A DNA stretch of 64,000 bases from Nymphaea colorata (taxonomy: Eukaryota > Streptophyta > Magnoliopsida > Nymphaeales > Nymphaeaceae), in contig NC_045138.2 in the NCBI RefSeq assembly GCF_008831285.2, positions 8,835,205 through 8,899,204 of the forward strand, in the 5' to 3' direction. Made by a program: the position numbers and the translations under genes. Positions 27,921-34,100 of the stretch are shown here, in pieces. The number at the start of each line of letters is the position of its first letter. Position 1 is the first letter of the stretch. Under the pieces are notes generated by a model. It searched no databases. It saw only the letters and a program-made list of their open reading frames with translations, and was not told where the DNA came from.

Positions 27921-30143
27921 TAGATAGGAATACATGCATTCTAACACAGACAACAATATACTTTAACATTGACACAACTGAAATACACTCTGGATCTTTT
28001 GATCAAGACAGGCATGACAGGTTCCAAACCTGTTAGTAGTCCTAGTGTATTAAATCACAAGTTGAGCTCAGAGGAAGGGAATCTATATCATAATCCTAGA
28101 AGGTGTTGCAGTATTGTTGGCATGTTACAACATCTTACCTTCGATTGGCCAAATATTGTATATTTTGTGAATCAAGTGTCACAATTTATGCATGCTCCTA
28201 GAAACAATCATATGAATGTTGTTAAACGAATCTTAAGGTATTTGAAAGGCACAATTGGAGATGGCCTTGTCTATTGCAAGAGTGATTCTTCTTGTAAAAG
28301 GCATGAACTAATTACTTACACAGATGCAAACTGAGCATGAGATGCAGATGAGAGGAGATCAGTTTCAGGCTATTGTGTTTTTATTGGAAGAAATCTCATT
28401 ACTTGGAGTAGTCGCAAACAAAAGGCCATAGCCCGATCTACTACGGAAGCTAAATATAGGTCTGTGGCAGTAGGGATCGCTGAAGCTACATAGGTGAGAA
28501 ATTTACTGGGCAAATTAGGAGAGCCTATTGTGTGACAATCAAAGTGCCATCAGCATAGCTTTTAATCCTATTCCTCGTAGTAGGAGAAATCACATTGAGA
28601 TTGATCATCACTTCATTCGTCAAAAGGTTGAGGACAAAGAGATTGAGCCATGTTACATTCGCACCAATAATCAAGTTGTTGATTTGCTTACAAAGGATTT
28701 AACTAGTCATCAATTTTGGTTTCTCAAGAGCAAGTTGTGCATGATAAAAGGAACATGCTCAACTTGAGGGAGGATGTTAAAGGATTACCAGATGGGTTTG
28801 GATCTTGGTCCAGACCCAAACCCATCAGAAATAGGTGTTTTATTTCTCACGTGCCTTTATGTTTCATTAATGGCATATGAAGTAATTTTGTGTACCATTT
28901 TAGTTTATTATTCTGGCCTTGTATCAAAGATGAGATAATAAAATTTTAGGGTTGAGACTGCGTGTAGTTATTGCAGTCATCTCCCTTCTCTCATCTTAGT
29001 CTTCTTCTTCCTTATTTTCTGCAAGGGTGAACTGCAGTGAATATCAAGACTGATATATCAAAAAACTGACACCTGTGGAGCAATCAAACTTCTTTATTTT
29101 AGTAGATCCAAGTCTATGACCCTAATTTAGCTTGCATGAGGGCATTGTTTGGTGCTGTTGTCAGTGAACTTACTGGTGGAATCTATTGCAAAAGGATTTA
29201 ATATGTCCTCCAATATAAAGTTCTTGAATTTTTTCATGTTGAACTTGGATATATAGAATGGAACTTCTGAATTTGCTTCTCCTACTTATACAGTCTTAGT
29301 ATAAAAGAGAAACAATTTGCTTCTCCTTAAATAAATATCCTGAAAAAAGTACTTTTCCCTCTATTGAATTTGATTTTACTTTTTTTCCCTACTGTTCTGA
29401 ACCTTTTCATTGTCGCCATAAGAATTCCACTTAAGAAACAGCAACGGCTTTGAGTTCAGTCAAGAAAAAGAACTTTAGCATGCATTTGATAACTTCAGCA
29501 CTGATCTTCAGTCATTGTGTAGGCAGATCATTTAATGAAAATGAAACTCTCTGGGTTTAACCTTTGTTTGCTAATGTTATATCAGTTTTGAGATGCAAGT
29601 TGGGAGTTCATATTTATGTAGACTTCATGTTGTTTACTTACGATTGAGGCATGGATATCATCCTGGTAAGATCAGGGTTGCGTCAATCTTTAATGCCATT
29701 GATATGGAAAGTTGTATCTTTTTCTGTTTCCATTTCCATTGACCTTAAAATGCTTTGCACGATTGCCGAGTTAAAAGCTGTGATGTTTACATTTTTGCAA
29801 TGCCATTATTTTGTCAAACCTGTAACCTAACAAGCACTGTGAGTTATTAACACAGATAGTAGATCCAGCAAAAATTGAAGTGATGGTGGATAAAGTGTTA
29901 GCAGCAAACCCTAAGCAGCTTGAACAATATCGTGGAGGCAAGTCAAAATTGCAAGGTTTTTTTGCTGGTCAGGTGGGTATTCTACGAAAGATGTGGCACT
30001 AGCTGTGTTCTTGAACTTATGTTGATATGGTTCCTGAACTTGTTATTATGTTCCTGTTTCAGGTGATGAAGGAGTCAAAGGGGAAAGCCAACCCTGCTCT
30101 CTTAAACCAGATTCTTTTGGGGAAACTAAATGCCAAAAATTGA
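334..30143 (+). CDS. GATB: GATB, organellar Glu-tRNA(Gln) amidotransferase subunit B, 8 exons
   Basis: GatB works with GatA and GatC to convert Glu-tRNA(Gln) to Gln-tRNA(Gln) in plastids and mitochondria. Exons are 334-933, 1648-1857, 2964-3104, 3196-3399, 3484-3681, 3827-3895, 29856-29972 and 30063-30143. All have lengths divisible by three, all junctions are phase 0, and together they give 539 residues plus TGA, close to the usual plant length. Residues 1-60 are Ser/Ala-rich and look like a transit peptide. The family body begins at [12 protein letters not shown] and has the Cys pair of CPVCMGLPG, the [14 protein letters not shown] block and the signature [12 protein letters not shown]. The tail (about residue 380 on) matches the GatB/YqeY domain, including [14 protein letters not shown] and the final [11 protein letters not shown]. 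The striking feature is intron 6 of 25,960 bp, full of transposons, with a GC donor. Exon choice was manual; cDNA would settle it. Function is sure from the family; expression across the giant intron is inferred. Confidence 0.93.
1648..1857 (+). CDS. GATB: GATB exon 2
   Basis: Holds 70 codons from [10 protein letters not shown] to FGTK, carrying the GatB family signature. The acceptor is TTCAG just before 1648 and the donor is AAG|GTGAAT at 1858. Confidence 0.93.
2341..2711. repeat. Tandem duplication of about 180 bp in GATB intron 2
   Basis: Copy 1 (about 2341-2511) and copy 2 (about 2515-2711) share CAGTTACAT, GCACCAGTAATGTCATGTCC, TTCAACTGACTATG and the GTGGAGCCGCTA block, in the same order and spacing. 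The second copy carries an extra stretch before its final TTTTGAATTTGTG. No coding capacity is visible. Confidence 0.85.
2964..3104 (+). CDS. GATB: GATB exon 3
   Basis: Holds 47 codons from VEIKNMNSF to WEEGSQ, the conserved block following the signature domain. Acceptor TATAG precedes it and donor CAG|GTCAGT follows it. Confidence 0.93.
3196..3399 (+). CDS. GATB: GATB exon 4
   Basis: Holds 68 codons starting [20 protein letters not shown] and ending LANDDN. The donor chosen is AAT|GTAACT at 3400, because it joins directly to VAEFFDA in exon 5 and keeps phase 0. A second GT about 17 bases further would shift the frame. Confidence 0.9.
3484..3681 (+). CDS. GATB: GATB exon 5
   Basis: Holds 66 codons from VAEFFDA to SGKIGKE, including the [19 protein letters not shown] stretch typical of the helical linker and tail. 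The acceptor CTCAG ends at 3483 and the donor GAG|GTCTGT follows 3681. Confidence 0.92.
3827..3895 (+). CDS. GATB: GATB exon 6, followed by a GC donor
   Basis: Holds 23 codons, [10 protein letters not shown] to EKDLVQ. The exon ends CAG|GCAAGT at 3895/3896, which is the consensus of the minor GC-AG intron class and not the usual GT. No in-frame GT donor nearby would keep the family sequence. Confidence 0.9.
4678..4761 (-). pseudogene. Plastid-derived trnY-GUA pseudogene
   Basis: Read on the minus strand this 84-nt segment has the plastid tRNA-Tyr layout with a GUA anticodon and a long variable arm, the same length as the plastid gene. The first base is changed (C to T on the + strand at 4761) and several arm bases differ. 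As a plastid gene stranded in a nuclear intron it is unlikely to be functional. Confidence 0.8.
4825..4897 (-). pseudogene. Plastid-derived trnE-UUC pseudogene
   Basis: The 73-nt segment keeps the anticodon-arm core of plastid tRNA-Glu (+ strand TCCTTGAAAGAGAGATGTCC). Its acceptor end is badly altered, so the acceptor stem would not pair. It is judged a relic of the plastid insertion. Confidence 0.8.
4966..5651. other. Intron 6 sequence without recognisable feature
   Basis: AT-rich DNA between the plastid fragment and copia A. I see no coding frame with family features and no clear terminal repeats; probably original intron or very old repeat. Confidence 0.4.
5683..5914. repeat. Tandem duplication inside the 3' LTR of copia A
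   Basis: Two copies (5683-5794 and 5795-about 5914) both start ACGATGAACACGATGTAACG and run through the GGAAAAAACCACGGATGA and CTCTCTCTCTTAAGATTTCA blocks. Copy 2 has an extra 10 bases (ACTAGCAACC region) that are also present in the related LTRs of element I, so copy 2 is the more complete one. Confidence 0.88.
6013..7184 (-). pseudogene. Copia A reverse transcriptase (C-terminal part) and RNase H
   Basis: This open stretch of about 390 codons encodes the end of the RT domain and RNase H of a Ty1/copia polyprotein. Visible motifs are [16 protein letters not shown], the catalytic [29 protein letters not shown], the RNase H start SDADWAGC and SSAEAEYR. It is cut at 7184 by insertion of the solo LTR and continues in frame context at 10233. 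On its own it cannot act. Confidence 0.9.
7185..10232 (-). mobile_element. Solo LTR of 3.05 kb, probably Ty3/gypsy
   Basis: Begins TGTCACACCCCGACCC and ends GAGCGTCACA, i.e. TG...CA termini. It is flanked by a 5-bp duplication (CAGAT 7180-7184 and CATAT 10233-10237, one mismatch; the undisturbed relative at about 37955 supports CATAT). The reverse complement ends in GGGTCGGGGTGTGACA, the style of LTR ends in large plant gypsy (Del/Tekay-like) elements, so I read it as minus strand. No gag or pol is present, and no second LTR. It contains a T run at 7208-7241 and GA-, GCC- and GGG-rich stretches (9690-10200). Classing it as Tekay-like is inference. Confidence 0.75.
10233..10836 (-). pseudogene. 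Copia A: spacer and N-terminal reverse transcriptase
   Basis: Right-to-left this encodes the low-complexity spacer after integrase and the start of [30 protein letters not shown], then [35 protein letters not shown] and [10 protein letters not shown] frame break lies near 10565. It joins 6013-7184 across the solo LTR and 15895-16860 across copia B. Confidence 0.85.
10837..15894 (-). mobile_element. Copia B: full-length Ty1/copia element, 5058 bp
   Basis: Two 277-bp LTRs (10837-11113 and 15618-15894) begin TGTAAGAA and end GCTAACA. I find two differences between them, so the insertion is young. The target duplication CATAG is perfect (10832-10836 and 15895-15899). The primer-binding site complementary to initiator tRNA-Met lies at 15607-15617 (TGGTATCAGAG on the minus strand) and a polypurine tract lies next to 11113. 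It inserted into the pol region of copia A, between integrase and RT. The protease and RT motifs resemble the Ale/Retrofit type, which is a guess. Confidence 0.95.
11108..15396 (-). pseudogene. Copia B gag-pol, disabled
   Basis: Order on the minus strand: gag from a Met at about 15396; zinc knuckle [15 protein letters not shown]; protease [14 protein letters not shown]; integrase with HGRLAHC and [14 protein letters not shown] with [10 protein letters not shown] and [12 protein letters not shown]; RNase H with [11 protein letters not shown]. The frame is broken by an in-frame TGA at 14714-14716, a shift near 14000 before integrase, a shift near 13155 after integrase, and an in-frame TGA at 12152-12154 just before the YVDD block. 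It is therefore not autonomous, despite near-identical LTRs. The element must have been copied with help, or decayed soon after insertion. Confidence 0.9.
15895..16870 (-). pseudogene. Copia A integrase fragment
   Basis: Encodes the integrase core and C-terminal part of copia [65 protein letters not shown] and [15 protein letters not shown]. One in-frame TGA near 16610 interrupts the DNARE block. The zinc-binding N-terminus is cut off at about 16870, where sequence of the opposite orientation begins. Confidence 0.87.
17505..21550 (-). pseudogene. Copia D gag-pol, heavily broken
   Basis: Fragments in element order: gag remnants (21550-20725); protease [14 protein letters not shown] (about 20555); integrase pieces (20125-19570) with [11 protein letters not shown] after it; RT 18757-17871 with [29 protein letters not shown] and [12 protein letters not shown]; RNase H 17849-17505 with [10 protein letters not shown] and [14 protein letters not shown]. 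Several stops and shifts separate these pieces, for example near 18830, 18330, 17860 and through integrase. No long frame survives. Confidence 0.88.
21751..21994 (+). mobile_element. Solo LTR related to element I, inside the leader of copia D
   Basis: The 244-bp segment starts TGTTTTAATGTACGGGTC and ends TTTCTACA. Its reverse complement matches the plan of the LTRs of elements I and A: TGTAGAAA start, a GTAACGTAGAAAA-type block, a GAGGGAAAAAACCAC block, CTCTCTCT and a GACCCGGAC palindrome near the end. It lies between the gag remnant and primer-binding site of copia D. I could not find matching flanking duplications, so it may be a remnant rather than a clean solo LTR. Confidence 0.65.
22258..27604 (-). 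mobile_element. Copia E: full-length copia element inserted in the 5' LTR of copia D
   Basis: LTRs are 22258-22476 and 27385-27604 (starts TGTTGCAAGAG, ends TTCAACA), with about seven differences in 220 bases. The target duplication TATAG is perfect (22253-22257 and 27605-27609). The primer-binding site 27374-27384 has one change from the initiator tRNA-Met complement; the polypurine tract is at about 22477-22488. It is the innermost insertion of the P-D-E stack and hence the youngest of the three. Confidence 0.95.
22586..26675 (-). pseudogene. Copia E gag-pol, disabled
   Basis: Gag starts with a Met at 26675 and meets an in-frame TAG at 26442-26444, where relatives have Trp. It resumes with [16 protein letters not shown] and reaches the zinc knuckle CTHCGK, where the frame shifts (near 25890). 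Protease [12 protein letters not shown] follows at 25624. A run of about 18 G (25302-25320 on the + strand as C) has expanded at the spacer between protease and integrase. Then come integrase pieces (25281-24955, 24837-24193), RT 24052-23153 with [12 protein letters not shown] and [11 protein letters not shown], and RNase H 23146-22586. Not functional. Confidence 0.9.
27782..27930. repeat. (AC)n-(TA)n microsatellite in the 5' LTR of copia D
   Basis: An AC run (27782-27808) leads into AT repeats and a long pure TA run (about 27852-27918). The same spot in the 3' LTR (17437-17469) has a similar AC run but only four or five AT units. The expansion is therefore specific to one LTR. Confidence 0.95.
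27952..28770 (+). pseudogene. Copia P reverse transcriptase end and RNase H
   Basis: Continues the RT domain interrupted at 17052: [31 protein letters not shown] and [14 protein letters not shown], then RNase H with YTDAN, a stop near 28332, [25 protein letters not shown] and [14 protein letters not shown]. The final codons run into the polypurine tract. Stops and substitutions in key positions make it inactive. Confidence 0.88.
28775..29036 (+). mobile_element. 3' LTR of copia P
   Basis: Starts TGTTAAAGGATTACC right after the polypurine tract CTTGAGGGAGGA and ends about GAACTGCA. It has the GGTCCAGACCC palindrome seen in other LTRs here. The exact right end is uncertain because the 5' LTR is lost. 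Confidence 0.65.
29037..29855. other. Last part of GATB intron 6
   Basis: AT-rich sequence ending in the acceptor AACACAG at 29855. No coding frame or repeat terminus recognised; most likely original intron sequence. Confidence 0.5.
29856..29972 (+). CDS. GATB: GATB exon 7
   Basis: Holds 39 codons, IVDPAKIEV to GFFAGQ, in the GatB/YqeY tail domain. It lies 25,960 bp after exon 6, preceded by the acceptor AACACAG and followed by donor CAG|GTGGGT. Sequence continuity with the family ([17 protein letters not shown]) shows it belongs to this gene. Confidence 0.92.
30063..30143 (+). CDS. GATB: GATB exon 8 and stop
   Basis: Holds 26 codons, [16 protein letters not shown] to LNAKN, then TGA. The 3' untranslated region is short before the LTR of copia F begins at 30208, so the natural polyadenylation site may lie in that LTR. 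Confidence 0.92.
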   Translation: MMKESKGKANPALLNQILLGKLNAKN

Positions 30144-30689
30144 TGCCTTTCGATGTCCTTCTCATTCGGCTACAAGTTTGCAGCTGGTATGTGTGCTGAG
30201 TAGCAACTGTAAATCAGGCCCAAACTTGAGAATGAAAATGCTTCAAGAGATACACTCTTGAAGATCCCAACAACTTCAATAGATAATACAAAATCAATCC
30301 TCAAACTTAATATATTAATCTCAAGAGAAGAATACACAAGAGAGGCCAAAAAGCCCTTAAAATAACAAGGGTCCCAAGTGTCCTATTTATAGAGGAAGTA
30401 AAGAAGAAAGGAGGAAGAAAAGAGGAAGAGGAAGTGGCTGTTGGAGCTCCCAACAGCTACTTCCTTTCTAATAAAAAAAGGAAAAGAAAAAAGTTTAGAA
30501 AAAGGCATGAAAAATAAAGAAAAAATAAATACAAAAAGTTACAAAAAGTCCTATGTATACACACATGTATTTATATATACAAATCATACATTAAACTGCT
30601 AGGAGTTTAAGATATATGATAGTAGATACAAAAACATGTATGTATACTTACATTATAAATTCTAACACCCTCCCTCAAACTTACGGTGT

Positions 30690-31105
30690 AATCACCGAAA
30701 GTTTGCCAAGAAGAAACTGGAATCTTGCGGAAGCAAGTGCTTTGGTGAAGAAATCTCCAAGTTGATATTCAGAAGGGACAAAAGATAGATCAATTATTCG
30801 GCTAAGATATTTCTCTTACATAGTGACAATCCATTTCAATATGTTTTGTCCTTTCATGAAAGGTATGATTGCTAGCAATGTAGATGGCACTTTTGTTGTC
30901 GCAGTAGAGCTTGGTGGCTTCATTAAGGTCAATTCCAATGTCCTTCAATAAGATTTTCAACTATACAATCTCCATGGTGGTGGTAGCCATGGCACGATAC
31001 TCTGCTTCAATTGAAGATAAAGAGACTTTATGTTGTTTTTTGCATCTCCATGAAATGAGGGTCACCTAGAAAAACACAAAAACCGATGGTGGAATGCCTA
31101 TTATT
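30690..31105 (-). pseudogene. Copia F RNase H remnant
   Basis: In several frames on the minus strand this shows a decayed RNase H: the [17 protein letters not shown] and [10 protein letters not shown] regions, matching copia D at 17600-17850. A stop lies inside the former. It is cut at 31110 by copia G and resumes at 36275. Confidence 0.75.
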
Positions 31106-31110
31106 AGGAT

Positions 31111-34100
31111 TGTTAAGACGTGTTTATACTCAGTATTAGGCTTGAGAGGGCACTTGTGTAATAATGTTTCTTTTTAATGACTTTCTTGTAACTTATCCCT
31201 CTCCTCTAGTCTATATAAAGAGGAGTTAGGGATTCTTTCGAGGTTAATCAAAGATTAGTTCTCTTAAATTCATCATGGTATCAGAGCTCCAGCCGTCTCC
31301 TCCTCAGCGAGTTGTCGCCGACTAAGCAGCGCCGGCCGCCGCCTCATCGGCGTCAGTTGCCGTCGCCCTTTGCCCCCCTGTCCATTGCCGCCTGATCCAT
31401 CCCTGCTGCCCCTCGTCGCCCTACCCATTGTCTGCCTGCGCCGCCTCCGCCTGTGCCGCCTGCGCCCGTCCGCCTGCGCCGCCGCTGCGTGTGCACTCTG
31501 CCGTTGCTCCGCCCAGCAGATTGCTTCGCCTGTCATCTTCGCCGCCGCCTCAACGCTGATTTTTTCCTCTCTGCGTCTTTCCGCTGCATGCTGCTCCGCC
31601 GCTGCTAAGCACGCTGCTCCTCCGCTGCACGCTGCTCCGCCGCTGTTCCGCCGCTGCTCTGCCCGTGGTTCTGCACGCTGATTTTCTTCTCAGCGTCGTC
31701 TCTGGTATCTCTCTTCGTTCAGCTCTGCTGTTGCCTCTTCTCGCCGATCAGACTTCTGGATTGCTACCTGCGTTAACTGCATATTGCTTCATGATCAGCA
31801 TGTTGTCTTTCGATATGTGATTGTATTCTTTTGCCTGCACTTCCTATTCCGTGGCTCGGTTTCCTCCTTTGTGTTGAAAGATGTCTGAAATTAGTAGTGG
31901 CGCTAATACCTCTTCCTTTGTATCGTCGGGAGAGATGAAGAGTTCCCCATTTTCCAGCATTATCACCAAAATGGATGGGGGTAATTACGAGATGTGGGCC
32001 ATGCAAGTAAAAAGAACTTTGATCGCTCATGAGAAGGAACATCTCATATTGGAGCCCGAGCCCGTACAGAAGGTAGGAAAATATACTACTTGGTTTAAAG
32101 ATAATTCATTGGTTATGGTATGGATTGTTGGTACTCTCTCACAAGAAATTGCAAATGAAGTCTTGCACAAGGACAGTGCAAAGGATATGTGGGATTCTCT
32201 TGCTGCCACTTATTCACAGGCAAGAAATGAAACGCGCATTATGCAGCTTCATCATGATATCCATCAGATGCGACAAGATGGCAGACCTCTTCACACTTAT
32301 TATTCTAGTCTCAAGTCCATGTTTGAGAGACTGAATAGCTACTTTCCCGCATGCAAGTGTGAACAACAAAAGGCATACAGAGATATGCTTATGGTAGGGG
32401 TCTTTCTTTCTGGTTTAGACTCTGTTTATGAATCCGCAAAGAACCAAATGCTTACTAGTCCCTCGATTCCTCCTATTGATGAGGCTTACAGTAGGCTCAG
32501 CAGAATTCCGATCTCTGCATCGATTGTTCCTGATACCACTTCTGCTATGCTTGCTACTCGTGGCAGAGGTGGACCCTTTTTTGCCAGAGGACGAGGGGGC
32601 CGTGGCCGTGGCAATACCCCTTCGCGCCCTGTATGTCAGTTTTGTCACCGCATTGGTCATACTGTGGATAAGTGTTGGCAGAAACATGGTCGTCCAGCTT
32701 TTGCAAACCAGACTGTATCTACTGATTCTCCTGAGCAGCCTAAGCCTCAGCACACTGCCTCCTCCAGTGAGTTGCATGTAGATGACATTCTCTCTCAGTT
32801 GAGGCACTTGATTGGCGACATGTTGGCTTCTTCATCTGGTATGTATTCTGCCTGTACAGTCTGCTCTCCTCCTGACACTACAGATTGGCTTATTGATTCT
32901 GGTGCATCGACACATCTCTGTGGGGATAAGACGCAATTCACCTCTTACGTCCCTACTCCACCGGGTCGTTCGGTTATTCTAGCAGATGGAAAAGATTCAC
33001 CAGTTGTTGGACATGGAGAGGTCCAACTTACTTCATCATTGCCGCTGCAGCACGTTCTTCATGCACCAGAATTCCCCCATAGCCTACTTTCTATCAGTCA
33101 GATTACCAGAGAATTAAATTGTCGTGCTATATTTGACTCTTCCTCTCTTGTGTTTCAGGATATACTGACGGGCAGGGTGATTGGCAGTGGCCGTGAACAG
33201 GGAGATCTCTACAGGCTAGTGCATTCCTTTCCCTTTGCTGGATCTACCTCGTCGGGGTCGTCCTCATCCTCGGCTTATACTTGGCATTTACGTTTTGGAC
33301 ATCTCCCGTTTCAGAAACTGTTGCATGTTCTCCCTCAGCTGTCTCATAAGTCGTCTTTTCAATGTGAGTCTTGTCAGTTAGGCAAACACCATCGGTCATC
33401 CTTTCCTCCGCGGTCTAGTAGAACTAGCCACTCTGTGTTTGAGTTACTTCATTTTGATGTTTGGGGCCCGAGTCGTACTCCTGACCTTCAGGGTCATCGG
33501 TATTATCTTGTTGCTGTTGATGATTACAGTCGTGTTAGTTGGGTTTTTCTTATGAAACACAAATCTGAAGCGGGTCATGTAATCAAAAATTTTATCAATG
33601 AAATTCTGACTCAGTTTGATACTTGTGTCAAGATTGTGCGCTCTGACAATGCTCTTGAGTTCTGTGCTTTCTCTTTAGAACAATTTTTCAGGGATAAGGG
33701 TATCATTCACCAAAGTTCTTGTGCCTATTGTTTGACGTCCTCTACAACACCTATACCTCTCAACAAAACGGGGTTGCTGAAAGAAAACACCGCCATATTC
33801 TTGATGTCGCCAGAACCATTATCATACACAGCCATGTTCCCCATTCTTATTGGGGAGATGCTGTTCTTACAGCATGCTATCTTATTAATCGCATGCCGTC
33901 ATCCGTGTTGGGAGATCTTATTCCTTTCTCTGTTCTTTTTCCTGACAGAGAATTGTTTTCTGTTGCACCTCGTATTTTTGGATGTGTTGCCTTTGTTCAG
34001 TTGCTTGGTCCTGGGAGAGATAAGTTATCCCCTCGGGCTATCAAAACGATCTTTGTTGGTTATTCCCGCACTCAAAAGGGATATCGTTGTTATGATCCTT

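Larger units (their letters stand above)
17053..27946 (-). mobile_element. Copia D: full-length copia element with element E nested in its 5' LTR
   Basis: The 3' LTR is 17053-17491 (starts TGTAAATCAGGCCC, ends CTAACA). The 5' LTR is 22102-22257 plus 27610-27946, split by copia E. The target duplication CAGAC is perfect (17048-17052 and 27947-27951). The primer-binding site is 22091-22101 and the polypurine tract follows 17491. The two LTRs differ by indels (for example about 31 bases missing near 22125) and by microsatellite length, so D is older than B, G and H. It sits inside copia P and belongs to the same family as copia F. Confidence 0.94.
16871..29036 (+). mobile_element. Copia P: 5'-truncated plus-strand copia element, split by copia D
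   Basis: Left piece (about 16871-17052) encodes [14 protein letters not shown] and [18 protein letters not shown]. The right piece (27952-28770) resumes at once with [17 protein letters not shown] and runs through RNase H ([20 protein letters not shown]). Removing copia D and one CAGAC copy restores a continuous reading frame at that joint. A polypurine tract (CTTGAGGGAGGA) precedes the 3' LTR at 28775-about 29036. Gag, protease, integrase and the 5' LTR are missing. Stops at several places (near 16965, 28332 and 28490) show decay. Confidence 0.88.

Noticed and set aside
27775-27975. 66-codon minus-strand frame
   Set aside because: It is a translation of the TA/AC microsatellite.
31273-31681. 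Open frames in GCC-rich DNA after the 5' LTR of copia G
   Set aside because: This is the untranslated leader of the element; the coding frame starts at 31881.
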